NCBI GenBank assembly: GCA_030039615.1
Contig: JASHVF010000080.1
Span: forward strand, 1 to 32,644
Direction of reading: 5' to 3'
DNA: 32,644 nt
Source: Gammaproteobacteria bacterium
GTDB taxonomy: Bacteria; Pseudomonadota; Gammaproteobacteria; Steroidobacterales; Steroidobacteraceae
Under the pieces are notes generated by a model that saw nothing but the letters and a program-made list of their open reading frames with translations, made no database searches and had not been told where the DNA came from. A program made the position numbers and the translations under genes. This document shows positions 13,761 to 20,917 of this stretch, piece by piece. The first letter of the stretch is position 1. Each line of letters begins with the position of its first letter.

Positions 13761-16187
13761 TCACGAGCGCAGGCGCACGTTGTCGGGGTCGTAGAGCGGC
13801 TCGCGCGCTACCAGAGCGCGGCAGCGCTCACCGAGGATCTCCACCTCGAGCTCGGTGCCGGGATCGGTGAGTTCGGCGCGCAGGTAGGCGAGCGCGATGC
13901 TGCGTTTCAGGCGATAGCCGTAGCCCCCCGAGGTCACGAGCCCCACCCGCTCACCGCCGCGGTACACGATCGAGACCGGCGCGGCATCCGCGGCGCGCGC
14001 CTCGACCAAAAGCGGCACGAGCCGCTCCCCCACTCCCGCGTCCGCCTGGCGCCGCAGCGCCGCGCGGCCGACGAAGTCGGCCTCCTTCTCGAGGCGCACG
14101 AAGCGCTCGAGCCCGGCGGAGAGCGCCGTGTACTCGCTGGTGAGATCCGCCTTCCAGCTGCGGTAGCACTTCTCGAGCCGCAGGCTCTCCACGGCATAGA
14201 GACCAAAGTGCCCCAGCTCGAGATCGGTACCCGCCTCGACGAGCCCGGAATGCAGGGCGACGAGGTGCTCATTCGCCACATGCAGCTCGAAGCCCAGCTC
14301 GCCGACATAGCTCACCCGCATGGCGAGCACCGGCACGCCGGCGACCTCGATCGGCCGCACCGTGAGCCAGGGAAGGGCGCCGTTCGAGAGATCCGCCTGC
14401 GTGAGGCGTGCGAGCAGCGCGCGCGAGCGCGGTCCCGCGACGACCAGCGTGCCGTAGCGGTGCGTCAGGTTGGCGATCTCGACCGCCCCGCGCTGCGAGC
14501 CCAGGTGCTGCCGCAGCCAGTCCTCATCGTGCCGCTGCGCCGCCGCGGCCGACAGCAGCCAGAAGCGCCCTTCCGAGAGCTGCGACAGGGTCATCTCCAT
14601 TACGACACCGCCGCGTGCCGAGCACGCATAGGAAAGCGTCGTGCGTCCGGGCCGCGGCAGGTCGCCGGCGATCAGGTGATCGAGGAAGGAGCCGGCGCCT
14701 TTGCCGGTGATCTCGAAGCGCGTGAAGCCCGGAAGATCGAGCAGCGCGACGCCATTCGCCACGGCGGCGCACTCGCGCTCGACTGCGCGGTGCCAGCGCG
14801 GGCGTCGGAAGGAGCGCTCAGGGCCCGGCGGGTCGTCGGGCATGGCGTAATACACCGCGCGCTCCCAGCCGCCCCGTGCGCCGAACACGGCGCCGAGCGC
14901 CTCGAGACGCCCATATAAAGGAGAGGTCAGCGCCGGTCGCCCTGCGGCGCGCTCCTCCTGCGGGTAAGCGACGCCGTATTCGGTCTGGTAGGTCTCGAGC
15001 GCCCTGGCGAGCGCGTAGCCGTGGCCGGCAAAGCCGAGATAGCGCCGGTGATCGAGCGGCCAGACGTCCCAGTCAGGCTCGCCGTTCACGACCCATTCGG
15101 CGATCACCTTGCCTGCGCCCCCCGCCTGCACGATGCCGAAGGTGAACGCGCAGCAGTGGAAGAAATTCCGCGCTCCCGATGCCGGACCGAGCAGCGGGTT
15201 ACCGTCCGGGGCGTAGGGAATCGGGCCGTTGATGACGCGCTTGACGCCGACGCTGCCGAGAATCGGTACGCGTGCGCAGGCCGCCTCGATGTAGTCCTCG
15301 ATGCGCGCGAGATCGTCCGCAAACAGCTGATAGGCGAAGTCCGCCGGAATGCCGTCCAGAAAATGCGCACGCCCGCGTGACTCGTACGGGCCGAGCAGCA
15401 GGCCGTGGCGCTCCTGGCGCAGGTAATAGCTGACATCCGGATCGCGCAGCAGCGGCAGCCGCGCCGCGCCGCGCGCCGCCAGCGCGGGAATGTCCTCGGT
15501 GACGAGATACTGGTGCGAGAGCGACACCATGGGCAGGTACTCGCCAATCATCGCGGCCACCTCGGCACCGCGGAAACCTGCCGCGTTGATGACGTACTCG
15601 GCCTCGATCGCGCCCTGCGGCGTCTCGAGGCGCCAGCCGCCCGCAGGCAGCGCGCGAATCGCGCTGACACGCGTGTGCCGATAAATGGTGGCGCCGCGCT
15701 GGCGCGCGCCTTGGGCGAGCGCCTGCGTCAGCTGCGCCGGATCGATGTCGCCGTCGTCGGGATCCCATAACCCTGCGCGAATGCCCTCGGTGTCGAGAAA
15801 CGGGTGCCGGGCACGGATCTCCGCGGGCGCGAGCAGCTCGAAGGCGAGCCCGAGGGCGCGCGCCTGGGCGCTGACGTGGCGAAACTCATCGACGCGGTCG
15901 GCGCTGTGCGCCAGACGGATGCTGCCGGTGCGATGGTAGGTGAGATCGGCGCCGACCTCCTGCCCGAGGCGCGCGTACAGCTGCGTCGAGTACTGCTGCA
16001 GCTTCAGCAGGCACCAGGCGGTGGCGAAGTTGGGACAGTTGCCGGCGGCATGCCAGGTCGAGCCCGCGGTGAGCTCATCGCGCTCGAGCAGCACCACGTC
16101 GCTCCAGCCGAGGCGCGTCAGGTGATACAGCGCACTGCAGCCGACCGCTCCCCCGCCGATGACCACGACCCGCGCGTGGCTCTTCAA
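13761..16187 (-). CDS. FAD-dependent dehydrogenase fused to GcvT domain (dimethylglycine/sarcosine dehydrogenase family), copy 2
   Basis: This is an 808-residue enzyme with the same two-domain plan as the other two copies. The DAO domain has VVVIGGGAVGCSALYHLTRL (residues 7-26), AGSTWHAAGN with predicted covalent-FAD H46, then LSHQYLVTEDIPAL and APDGNPLLGP. The GcvT-like half starts near residue 425 (SPLYGRLEALGAVFG). Where copies 1 and 3 have the folate-site aspartate, this one reads SARGGVVMEMTLS, placing a glutamate (E531) there; transfer to tetrahydrofolate may be altered. The open frame reaches 157 codons upstream into the preceding gene, so I start at the TTG 13 nt after that gene's stop, preceded by GGTGAG. 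This tight spacing puts it last in the iclR-aminotransferase-dehydrogenase operon. The substrate is uncertain: sarcosine, N-methyltaurine or a related secondary amine are candidates. Confidence 0.88.
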   Translation of the reverse strand: MKSHARVVVIGGGAVGCSALYHLTRLGWSDVVLLERDELTAGSTWHAAGNCPNFATAWCLLKLQQYSTQLYARLGQEVGADLTYHRTGSIRLAHSADRVDEFRHVSAQARALGLAFELLAPAEIRARHPFLDTEGIRAGLWDPDDGDIDPAQLTQALAQGARQRGATIYRHTRVSAIRALPAGGWRLETPQGAIEAEYVINAAGFRGAEVAAMIGEYLPMVSLSHQYLVTEDIPALAARGAARLPLLRDPDVSYYLRQERHGLLLGPYESRGRAHFLDGIPADFAYQLFADDLARIEDYIEAACARVPILGSVGVKRVINGPIPYAPDGNPLLGPASGARNFFHCCAFTFGIVQAGGAGKVIAEWVVNGEPDWDVWPLDHRRYLGFAGHGYALARALETYQTEYGVAYPQEERAAGRPALTSPLYGRLEALGAVFGARGGWERAVYYAMPDDPPGPERSFRRPRWHRAVERECAAVANGVALLDLPGFTRFEITGKGAGSFLDHLIAGDLPRPGRTTLSYACSARGGVVMEMTLSQLSEGRFWLLSAAAAQRHDEDWLRQHLGSQRGAVEIANLTHRYGTLVVAGPRSRALLARLTQADLSNGALPWLTVRPIEVAGVPVLAMRVSYVGELGFELHVANEHLVALHSGLVEAGTDLELGHFGLYAVESLRLEKCYRSWKADLTSEYTALSAGLERFVRLEKEADFVGRAALRRQADAGVGERLVPLLVEARAADAAPVSIVYRGGERVGLVTSGGYGYRLKRSIALAYLRAELTDPGTELEVEILGERCRALVAREPLYDPDNVRLRS

Positions 16188-16200
16188 CGCCTCACCCGCT

Positions 16201-18651
16201 TCAACACTTGACCCGCTCGCCCGCCGGATCGTAGAACGGCCGCAGCGATACGCGCGCGGGCACGCGCTCGGCCGCCACCTCGATCTCATAGCGCCCGGAG
16301 CCGATCCACTCGGCAGTGATCGGCTCATCGCCGGCGCGCTCGAGGTACCCGAGGCCGAGCGCCACTCCGAGTGTGTGGCCGAACATACCGGAGCTGATCT
16401 TGCCGACCAGCACCCCGTCGCGCCAGATCGGCTCATTGTGATAGAGCAGCCGCTCGGGAGTCTCGAGAGCGAAACCGGCCAGCCGCCGCCGCAGTCCGTC
16501 GCGGCGCTGCCTGAGCAGCGCCTCGCGGCCAAGGAACCGCTGCGGCTTGTCCCAGGCGAGCGCAAAACCGAGTCCCGCCTCGAGCGGCGTGTCCTCGTCC
16601 GTGATGTCATGGCCCCAGTGCCGGTAGGCCTTCTCGATCCGCAGGCTGTTGAGCGCATGGTAGCCGGCGAGCTTCAGCCCGAAGGCCGAGCCCGCTGCGA
16701 CCAGCGCGTCGTAGACGCCTTGGGCAAACTCGGTGGCAATGTAGAGCTCGTAGCCGAGCTCGCCCACGTAGGTGATGCGGCTCGCGCGCACGCGGGCGTA
16801 GCCGAGATCGATGACGCGCGAGGTGCCGAAAGGAAAGGCCGCGGTCCCGAGGTCCGCGTCGGTGAGCTCTCGCAGCAGCGCCCGGCTCTCCGGTCCCATG
16901 AGACCGAGCACCGCATACGCCGCGGATACGTCCACCGCCACCGCAGCGGCGTCCGGCGGGATTGCGCGGCACAGGTAGTTGAAGTCCCGCGTCTGCGTCG
17001 CGCAGCCGCTCACGATCAGGAACGAGTCCTCGGCCTCGCGCGTCACCGTGACGTCGGCCTCGATGCCGCCGCGCTCGTTCAGCCACTGCGTATAGACGAT
17101 GCGGCCCACCGGCACGTCGATATCGTTGGCGCAGATTCGCCCCAGCACCGCCGCGGCATCGCGCCCCTTGAGAACGAACTTCGCGAACGAGGACTGATCG
17201 AAGAGCCCGACGCGCTCGCGCACCGCGCGGTGCTCGGCGGCGCAAGCGTCGAACCAGTTCTGACGGCCGTAGCTGTACTCGTAGCGCGGCGAGCTCCCCG
17301 GCGCGCCGAACCAGTTGGCGCGCTCGTAGCCGGCGACCTCGCCGAAACATGCGCCGGCGGCGGCGAGCCGGTCGTGGAGCGCGGACTTGCGCACCCCGCG
17401 CGCGCTCTGCGGCTGGCGGTACGGCCAGTGCATCGCGTAGAGCAGTCCGAGCGCCTCGACGGTGCGGTCGCGCAGATACCTGCGGTTGCGCTGAAACGGC
17501 GCACAGCGGCGGATGTCGACGTCCCACAGGTCGAACGGCGCATGTCCGTCGACGATCCAGTCCGCGAGCACCTTGCCGGCGCCGCCCGCCGACTGGATAC
17601 CGATGGAGTTGAAGCCAGCGGCCACGTAGAAGCCCTTGAGCTCCGGAGCCTCGCCGAGCAGATAGCGGTCGTCGGGCGTAAAGCTCTCGGGCCCGTTGAA
17701 GAACACCTGCACGCCGGTCGATTCGAGCGCCGGCACGCGGCGCATCGCGCCGGCGAACAGCGGCTCGATGTGCGCAAGATCAGGCGGCAGCTGCTCGAAG
17801 GCGCTGCCCTCGGGAATGCCGTCCTCCGCCCAGGGCTTGGCGCGCGGCTCGAACCACCCGACGAGGAGCTTGCCCGTGTCCTCCTTGAAGTACGAGCAGG
17901 CATCGGCGTCACGCAGAATCGGCAGGTCCGCCGGCAGCCCGGCGATCGGCTCGGTGACGATGTAGAAATGCTCCGCCGCGTGCAGCGGTACGCTCACCCC
18001 GGCGAGCGCGCCGACCTCGCGGCCCCACATGCCGGCGCAGTTGACCACCACGTCCGCACGCACCTCGCCCGCCTCGGTGGCGACGCCGGTAACGCGGCCG
18101 CCCGAGGTCCGAATGCCGGTGACCTTGGCGCCTTCCACGATGCGCGCCCCGCCGCGCCGCGCGCCGCGCGCCAGCGCCTGCGTGGTATCGACCGGATTGG
18201 TGCGCCCATCCTTCGGCAGATAGACGGCGCCGACCAGGTCATCGATCGCGAGCAGCGGCCAGCGCTCGCGCGCCGCGTGCGGCGACAGCAGCTGCACTTC
18301 GAGCCCGAAGACGCGCGCCATGGAGGCGCCGCGCTTGAGCTCCTCGAAGCGCGCCGCGCTCGCCGCCACGGCGACCGACCCTACCTGGCGGAAGCCGGTG
18401 GCCTGCCCGGTCTCGCGCTCGAGGCCTTCGTAGAGCTGCGTGGTGTACTGCGCGAGCCGCGTGAGGTTGTGCGTGGCGCGCAGCTGGCCGACCAGGCCGG
18501 CCGCATGCCAGGTGGTGCCGCAGGTGAGCTGCCGCCGCTCGAGCAGCAGCACGTCGCTCACTCCGCGCTTTACCAGATGATAGGCGACGCTGCAGCCGAC
18601 GATGCCGCCGCCGATGATCACGACGCCGGCGTGGGACGGGAGGCTTTGCAC
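16201..18651 (-). CDS. FAD-dependent dehydrogenase fused to GcvT domain (dimethylglycine/sarcosine dehydrogenase family), copy 3
   Basis: This is an 816-residue flavoprotein. The Rossmann motif VVIIGGGIVGCSVAYHLVKR spans residues 10-29, and CGTTWHAAGLVGQL holds H49, the expected covalent FAD histidine. HAAEHFYIVTEPIAGLP, GFNSIGIQSAGGAGK and WIVDGHAPFDLW complete the DAO half. The GcvT half begins around residue 425 and contains WLNERGGIEADVTVTR with D533 at the folate-site aspartate. This copy resembles canonical sarcosine/dimethylglycine dehydrogenases of rhizobia and mitochondria more closely than copies 1 and 2 do. The GTG start lies 7 bp after the aminotransferase stop, so the two are cotranscribed. 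The pairing suggests N-demethylation producing a primary amine for that aminotransferase, which is inference. Confidence 0.9.
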   Translation of the reverse strand: MQSLPSHAGVVIIGGGIVGCSVAYHLVKRGVSDVLLLERRQLTCGTTWHAAGLVGQLRATHNLTRLAQYTTQLYEGLERETGQATGFRQVGSVAVAASAARFEELKRGASMARVFGLEVQLLSPHAARERWPLLAIDDLVGAVYLPKDGRTNPVDTTQALARGARRGGARIVEGAKVTGIRTSGGRVTGVATEAGEVRADVVVNCAGMWGREVGALAGVSVPLHAAEHFYIVTEPIAGLPADLPILRDADACSYFKEDTGKLLVGWFEPRAKPWAEDGIPEGSAFEQLPPDLAHIEPLFAGAMRRVPALESTGVQVFFNGPESFTPDDRYLLGEAPELKGFYVAAGFNSIGIQSAGGAGKVLADWIVDGHAPFDLWDVDIRRCAPFQRNRRYLRDRTVEALGLLYAMHWPYRQPQSARGVRKSALHDRLAAAGACFGEVAGYERANWFGAPGSSPRYEYSYGRQNWFDACAAEHRAVRERVGLFDQSSFAKFVLKGRDAAAVLGRICANDIDVPVGRIVYTQWLNERGGIEADVTVTREAEDSFLIVSGCATQTRDFNYLCRAIPPDAAAVAVDVSAAYAVLGLMGPESRALLRELTDADLGTAAFPFGTSRVIDLGYARVRASRITYVGELGYELYIATEFAQGVYDALVAAGSAFGLKLAGYHALNSLRIEKAYRHWGHDITDEDTPLEAGLGFALAWDKPQRFLGREALLRQRRDGLRRRLAGFALETPERLLYHNEPIWRDGVLVGKISSGMFGHTLGVALGLGYLERAGDEPITAEWIGSGRYEIEVAAERVPARVSLRPFYDPAGERVKC

Positions 18652-18658
18652 GGCGGGA

Positions 18659-19969
18659 TCAGAACTCAGCGATCGCCTCGCGCAGCATCTGCGTCATCGC
18701 GTCGATATCCGCCCGGCTCGCGATGAAGGCGGGCGCCATGATGGCGACGTCGCCGGTCGTCTTGACGTGCAGTCCGCGATCGTAGAGCTTCGCCTGCAGC
18801 TCCTGGCCGCGCACGCCTGCAGCCTTGCCGGCTCGCACCTCGATGCCGGCGAGCAGTCCGAAACCGCGCACGTCCGCGACCGCCGGCAGATCGCTCAGGG
18901 AAAACATCTGCTCGAGGAAATAACCCGAGAGCTCGCGCGCCCTGGCGAACAGCTGCTCCTTGCGGTAGATCTCGAGCGTCGCGAGCCCCGCGGCGCACGC
19001 GGCCGGGTGCGCCGAGTAGGTATAGCCGTGGAAGAACTCCGGCGTCCCCTCGGGTGCCGCCTCGACGATCGTGCGATAGATGTCGCCCTGCACCGCGACC
19101 GCTCCCATCGGCTGCGCGCCGTTGGTGAGCGCCTTCGCCATGGTGATGAGGTCCGGCGTGACGCCGAACGACTCAGCCGCGAACGGCTCGCCGGTACGGC
19201 CGAAACCGCAGATGACCTCGTCGAACACCAGCAGGATCCCGTAGCGCGTGCAGATTTCGCGCAGCCGCTCGAGGTAGCCGCGCGGCGGCACGATGACGCC
19301 GGTGGAGCCGGCGATCGGCTCGACGAACACGGCGGCGATGCGCTTCTCGCCGACCAGGTTGACGAAGCGCGTCAGGTCGTCGGCGAGCTCGGCGCCCTTC
19401 GCCCCCATGCCGCGCGTCAGACGGTTCTCGGGCAGCAGCGTGTGCCGCAGGTGCAGGATGCCGGGCATCAGGGCACCGAAGACCTCGCGGTTGCGCACCA
19501 TGCCGGAGAGCGCCGTACCGCCGATGTTGACGCCGTGGTAGGCGCGCTCGCGCGATACGAAGTAGTTGCGCTGCCCCTCCTTGCGCGCCAGGTGATAGGC
19601 GAGCGCGATCTTCATCGCGGTATCGACCGCTTCCGACCCCGAGTTGCAGAAGAACACGTGGTCGAGACCCTCGGGGGTCAGCCCCGCGACGCCGTCGGCG
19701 AGCTCGAAGGCCCCCGGATGACTGCGCTGGAAGGAAGGGGTGAAGTCGAGCGTCTCGAGCTGCCTCGCGACCGCGGCCGCGATCTCCGGGCGGCAGTGGC
19801 CGGCGGCGCTGGTAAAGAGCCCGGCGCTGCCGTCGAGAACCTTGCGGTCCGAGGGGGTGAAATAGTGCATGCCGCTCGCGCGCACGAACATGCGCGGCTC
19901 GCGCTTGAACTCGCGGTTGTTGGTGAAGGGCAGCCAGTGCCGCTCCAGGTTCGAGACCTTCATGTCCAT
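18659..19969 (-). CDS. Class III aminotransferase (omega-amino acid / taurine:pyruvate type)
   Basis: This is a 436-residue PLP enzyme of the class III (omega) aminotransferase family, closest in pattern to beta-alanine:pyruvate transaminases: RHWLPFTNN near the N-terminus, GSAGLFTSAAGHCRPEIA, SGSEAVDTAMKIALAYH, ERAYHGVNIGGTALSG. D250 in LLVFDEVICGFGRTG binds the PLP nitrogen, and K279 in TMAKALTNGAQPMGAV is the Schiff-base lysine. An ATG with a GGAG site 8 nt upstream sets the start, 14 bp behind iclR. Beta-alanine and taurine are structural analogues, and xsc, the next enzyme of taurine breakdown, diverges from this operon, so taurine:pyruvate aminotransferase (Tpa) activity giving sulfoacetaldehyde is a strong inference. 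Beta-alanine or hypotaurine are alternatives. Confidence 0.9.
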   Translation of the reverse strand: MDMKVSNLERHWLPFTNNREFKREPRMFVRASGMHYFTPSDRKVLDGSAGLFTSAAGHCRPEIAAAVARQLETLDFTPSFQRSHPGAFELADGVAGLTPEGLDHVFFCNSGSEAVDTAMKIALAYHLARKEGQRNYFVSRERAYHGVNIGGTALSGMVRNREVFGALMPGILHLRHTLLPENRLTRGMGAKGAELADDLTRFVNLVGEKRIAAVFVEPIAGSTGVIVPPRGYLERLREICTRYGILLVFDEVICGFGRTGEPFAAESFGVTPDLITMAKALTNGAQPMGAVAVQGDIYRTIVEAAPEGTPEFFHGYTYSAHPAACAAGLATLEIYRKEQLFARARELSGYFLEQMFSLSDLPAVADVRGFGLLAGIEVRAGKAAGVRGQELQAKLYDRGLHVKTTGDVAIMAPAFIASRADIDAMTQMLREAIAEF

Positions 19970-19983
19970 CGCCTGTCTCCGCT

Positions 19984-20781
19984 TCAGCCGAGGGTGGAGC
20001 CGATCTCCGCCGCCGCCGCGCGCAGGCGCGGTATGAATTCGATGGCCCGCATGAGCGGCAGCCGCGCAGTTGCGCCCTGCACGGCCAGCGCTGCCACCAC
20101 GTCGCCGTGGCGATTGGGCACCGGCACCGCCGCGCAGGCGACGCCGAGCACGTACTCCTCGTTATCGACCGCGTAGCCGACGCTGACGATGCGGTCGAGC
20201 TCGGACTCGAGCACGGCGCGGTCGGTGATGGTGCGCTCGGTAAAGCGCTCGAGCGGCAGCAGCTCGATGAGTCGCTGCCGCTCGGCCGCCGGCAGGTGCG
20301 CCAGCAGGAGTTTGCCGCTCGCGCAGCAGTGCGGCGGCAGCCCCGCGCCGCCTTCGGCCACGTGCAGCCGCAGCGGCCAGGGCGCTTCGACGCGGTCGAG
20401 ATAGATGAGCGCGCCTTTCTTCAGCACCGCGAGATTGCAGGTCTCGCTGATCTCGCTCACCACGCGACGCAGGATCGCGCGCCGCTCGGCCGCGGCGCCA
20501 TCGGTGCGCAGCACGTCGAGGGCGAAGCGCGAGAGGCGCTCGCCGATGATGTAGGCGCGCCCGCCTGGCTCTCGCGCCAGGAAGCCGGCCTCCTCGAACA
20601 GCGCGAGCGTGCGGTGCAGGCTCGGCTTGGGCAGCTCGGTCGAATGCATGAGCTCCGAGAGCGTCACGGCCCGCCCTGCGCGCACGAGCACCTCGAGCAC
20701 GCCGAAGGCCTTGAGAGTCGAGGAGGTCTCGCTGGCGACCTCGGTGATCTCCTCGGAGGCGGGAAAGGCGGTCATGACCAT
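19984..20781 (-). CDS. IclR-family transcriptional regulator
   Basis: This is a 265-residue regulator with an N-terminal winged helix (about residues 18-80: STLKAFGVLEVLVRAGRAVT, then LPKPSLHRTLALFEEAGFL) and a C-terminal IclR effector domain containing GLPPHCCASGKLLLAHLPA and VDNEEYVLGVACAAVPVP, the usual ligand-pocket blocks. It is the first gene of the minus-strand operon (aminotransferase and two dehydrogenases) and diverges from xsc. An inverted repeat of 6-5-6 bp lies 11 bp upstream of its start codon, a plausible operator. It probably controls both its own operon and the sulfonate/phosphonate operon in response to a substrate such as taurine or a pathway intermediate. A second ATG (20775) two codons in is an alternative start. 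Confidence 0.92.
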   Translation of the reverse strand: MVMTAFPASEEITEVASETSSTLKAFGVLEVLVRAGRAVTLSELMHSTELPKPSLHRTLALFEEAGFLAREPGGRAYIIGERLSRFALDVLRTDGAAAERRAILRRVVSEISETCNLAVLKKGALIYLDRVEAPWPLRLHVAEGGAGLPPHCCASGKLLLAHLPAAERQRLIELLPLERFTERTITDRAVLESELDRIVSVGYAVDNEEYVLGVACAAVPVPNRHGDVVAALAVQGATARLPLMRAIEFIPRLRAAAAEIGSTLG

Positions 20782-20791
20782 GAAGACACTC

Positions 20792-20808
20792 GTTCCGCTA
20801 AACGGAAC
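20792..20808. promoter_or_regulatory. Candidate IclR operator (inverted repeat)
   Basis: The sequence GTTCCG-CTAAA-CGGAAC is a perfect 6-bp inverted repeat with a 5-bp spacer in the iclR/xsc intergenic region. Its size suits a dimeric winged-helix regulator of the IclR type. It lies about 50-65 bp upstream of the predicted xsc transcription start and inside the predicted iclR leader. Binding by this IclR is inferred from position and symmetry. Confidence 0.6.
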
Positions 20809-20843
20809 AGAAGACGCCCTGATAGCTCGGCTTTATGGCGGTC

Positions 20844-20853
20844 GATTATAATC
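20844..20853. promoter_or_regulatory. Palindromic -10 element shared by divergent promoters
   Basis: GATTATAATC is a perfect palindrome that offers a consensus TATAAT on the plus strand (20847-20852, towards xsc) and on the minus strand (20850-20845, towards iclR). On the minus side TTGTTT (20874-20869) is a possible -35 at 18 bp. On the plus side no good -35 is visible, which would fit activator-dependent transcription. The plus start would fall near 20859. Confidence 0.55.
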
Positions 20854-20917
20854 TTTCGCTCGCAAAAGAAACAAACCATCTCGTTCGTAGAAACCTGAGC
20901 AACCCGGAGCCCCGCCG

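Noticed and set aside
11983..13764. A 593-codon minus-strand frame opposite the gamma-glutamyltransferase gene.
   Set aside because: It is a shadow of the ggt reading frame, with no recognisable family and low-complexity composition.
16188..16658. A 157-residue N-terminal extension of dehydrogenase copy 2.
   Set aside because: It lies within the coding sequence of copy 3. The homology begins at the Rossmann motif just after the TTG at 16187.
16159..18726. An 855-codon open frame on the plus strand opposite the third FAD/GcvT dehydrogenase.
   Set aside because: It is antisense to a full-length, motif-rich enzyme. The product is Arg/Ala/Val/His-rich with no domain. Long antisense frames are expected in GC-rich codon usage.
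6536..20781. A glycine riboswitch upstream of the dehydrogenase genes.
   Set aside because: The spacers in front of these genes are only 7-54 bp, too short for a riboswitch, and none shows the conserved aptamer core.
20859..20896. Two similar segments (CTCGCAAAAGAAAC and CTCGTTCGTAGAAAC) as a possible direct-repeat operator before xsc.
   Set aside because: The match is short and imperfect, with different spacing, and the segments lie in the leader. The inverted repeat at 20792-20808 is a better operator candidate.
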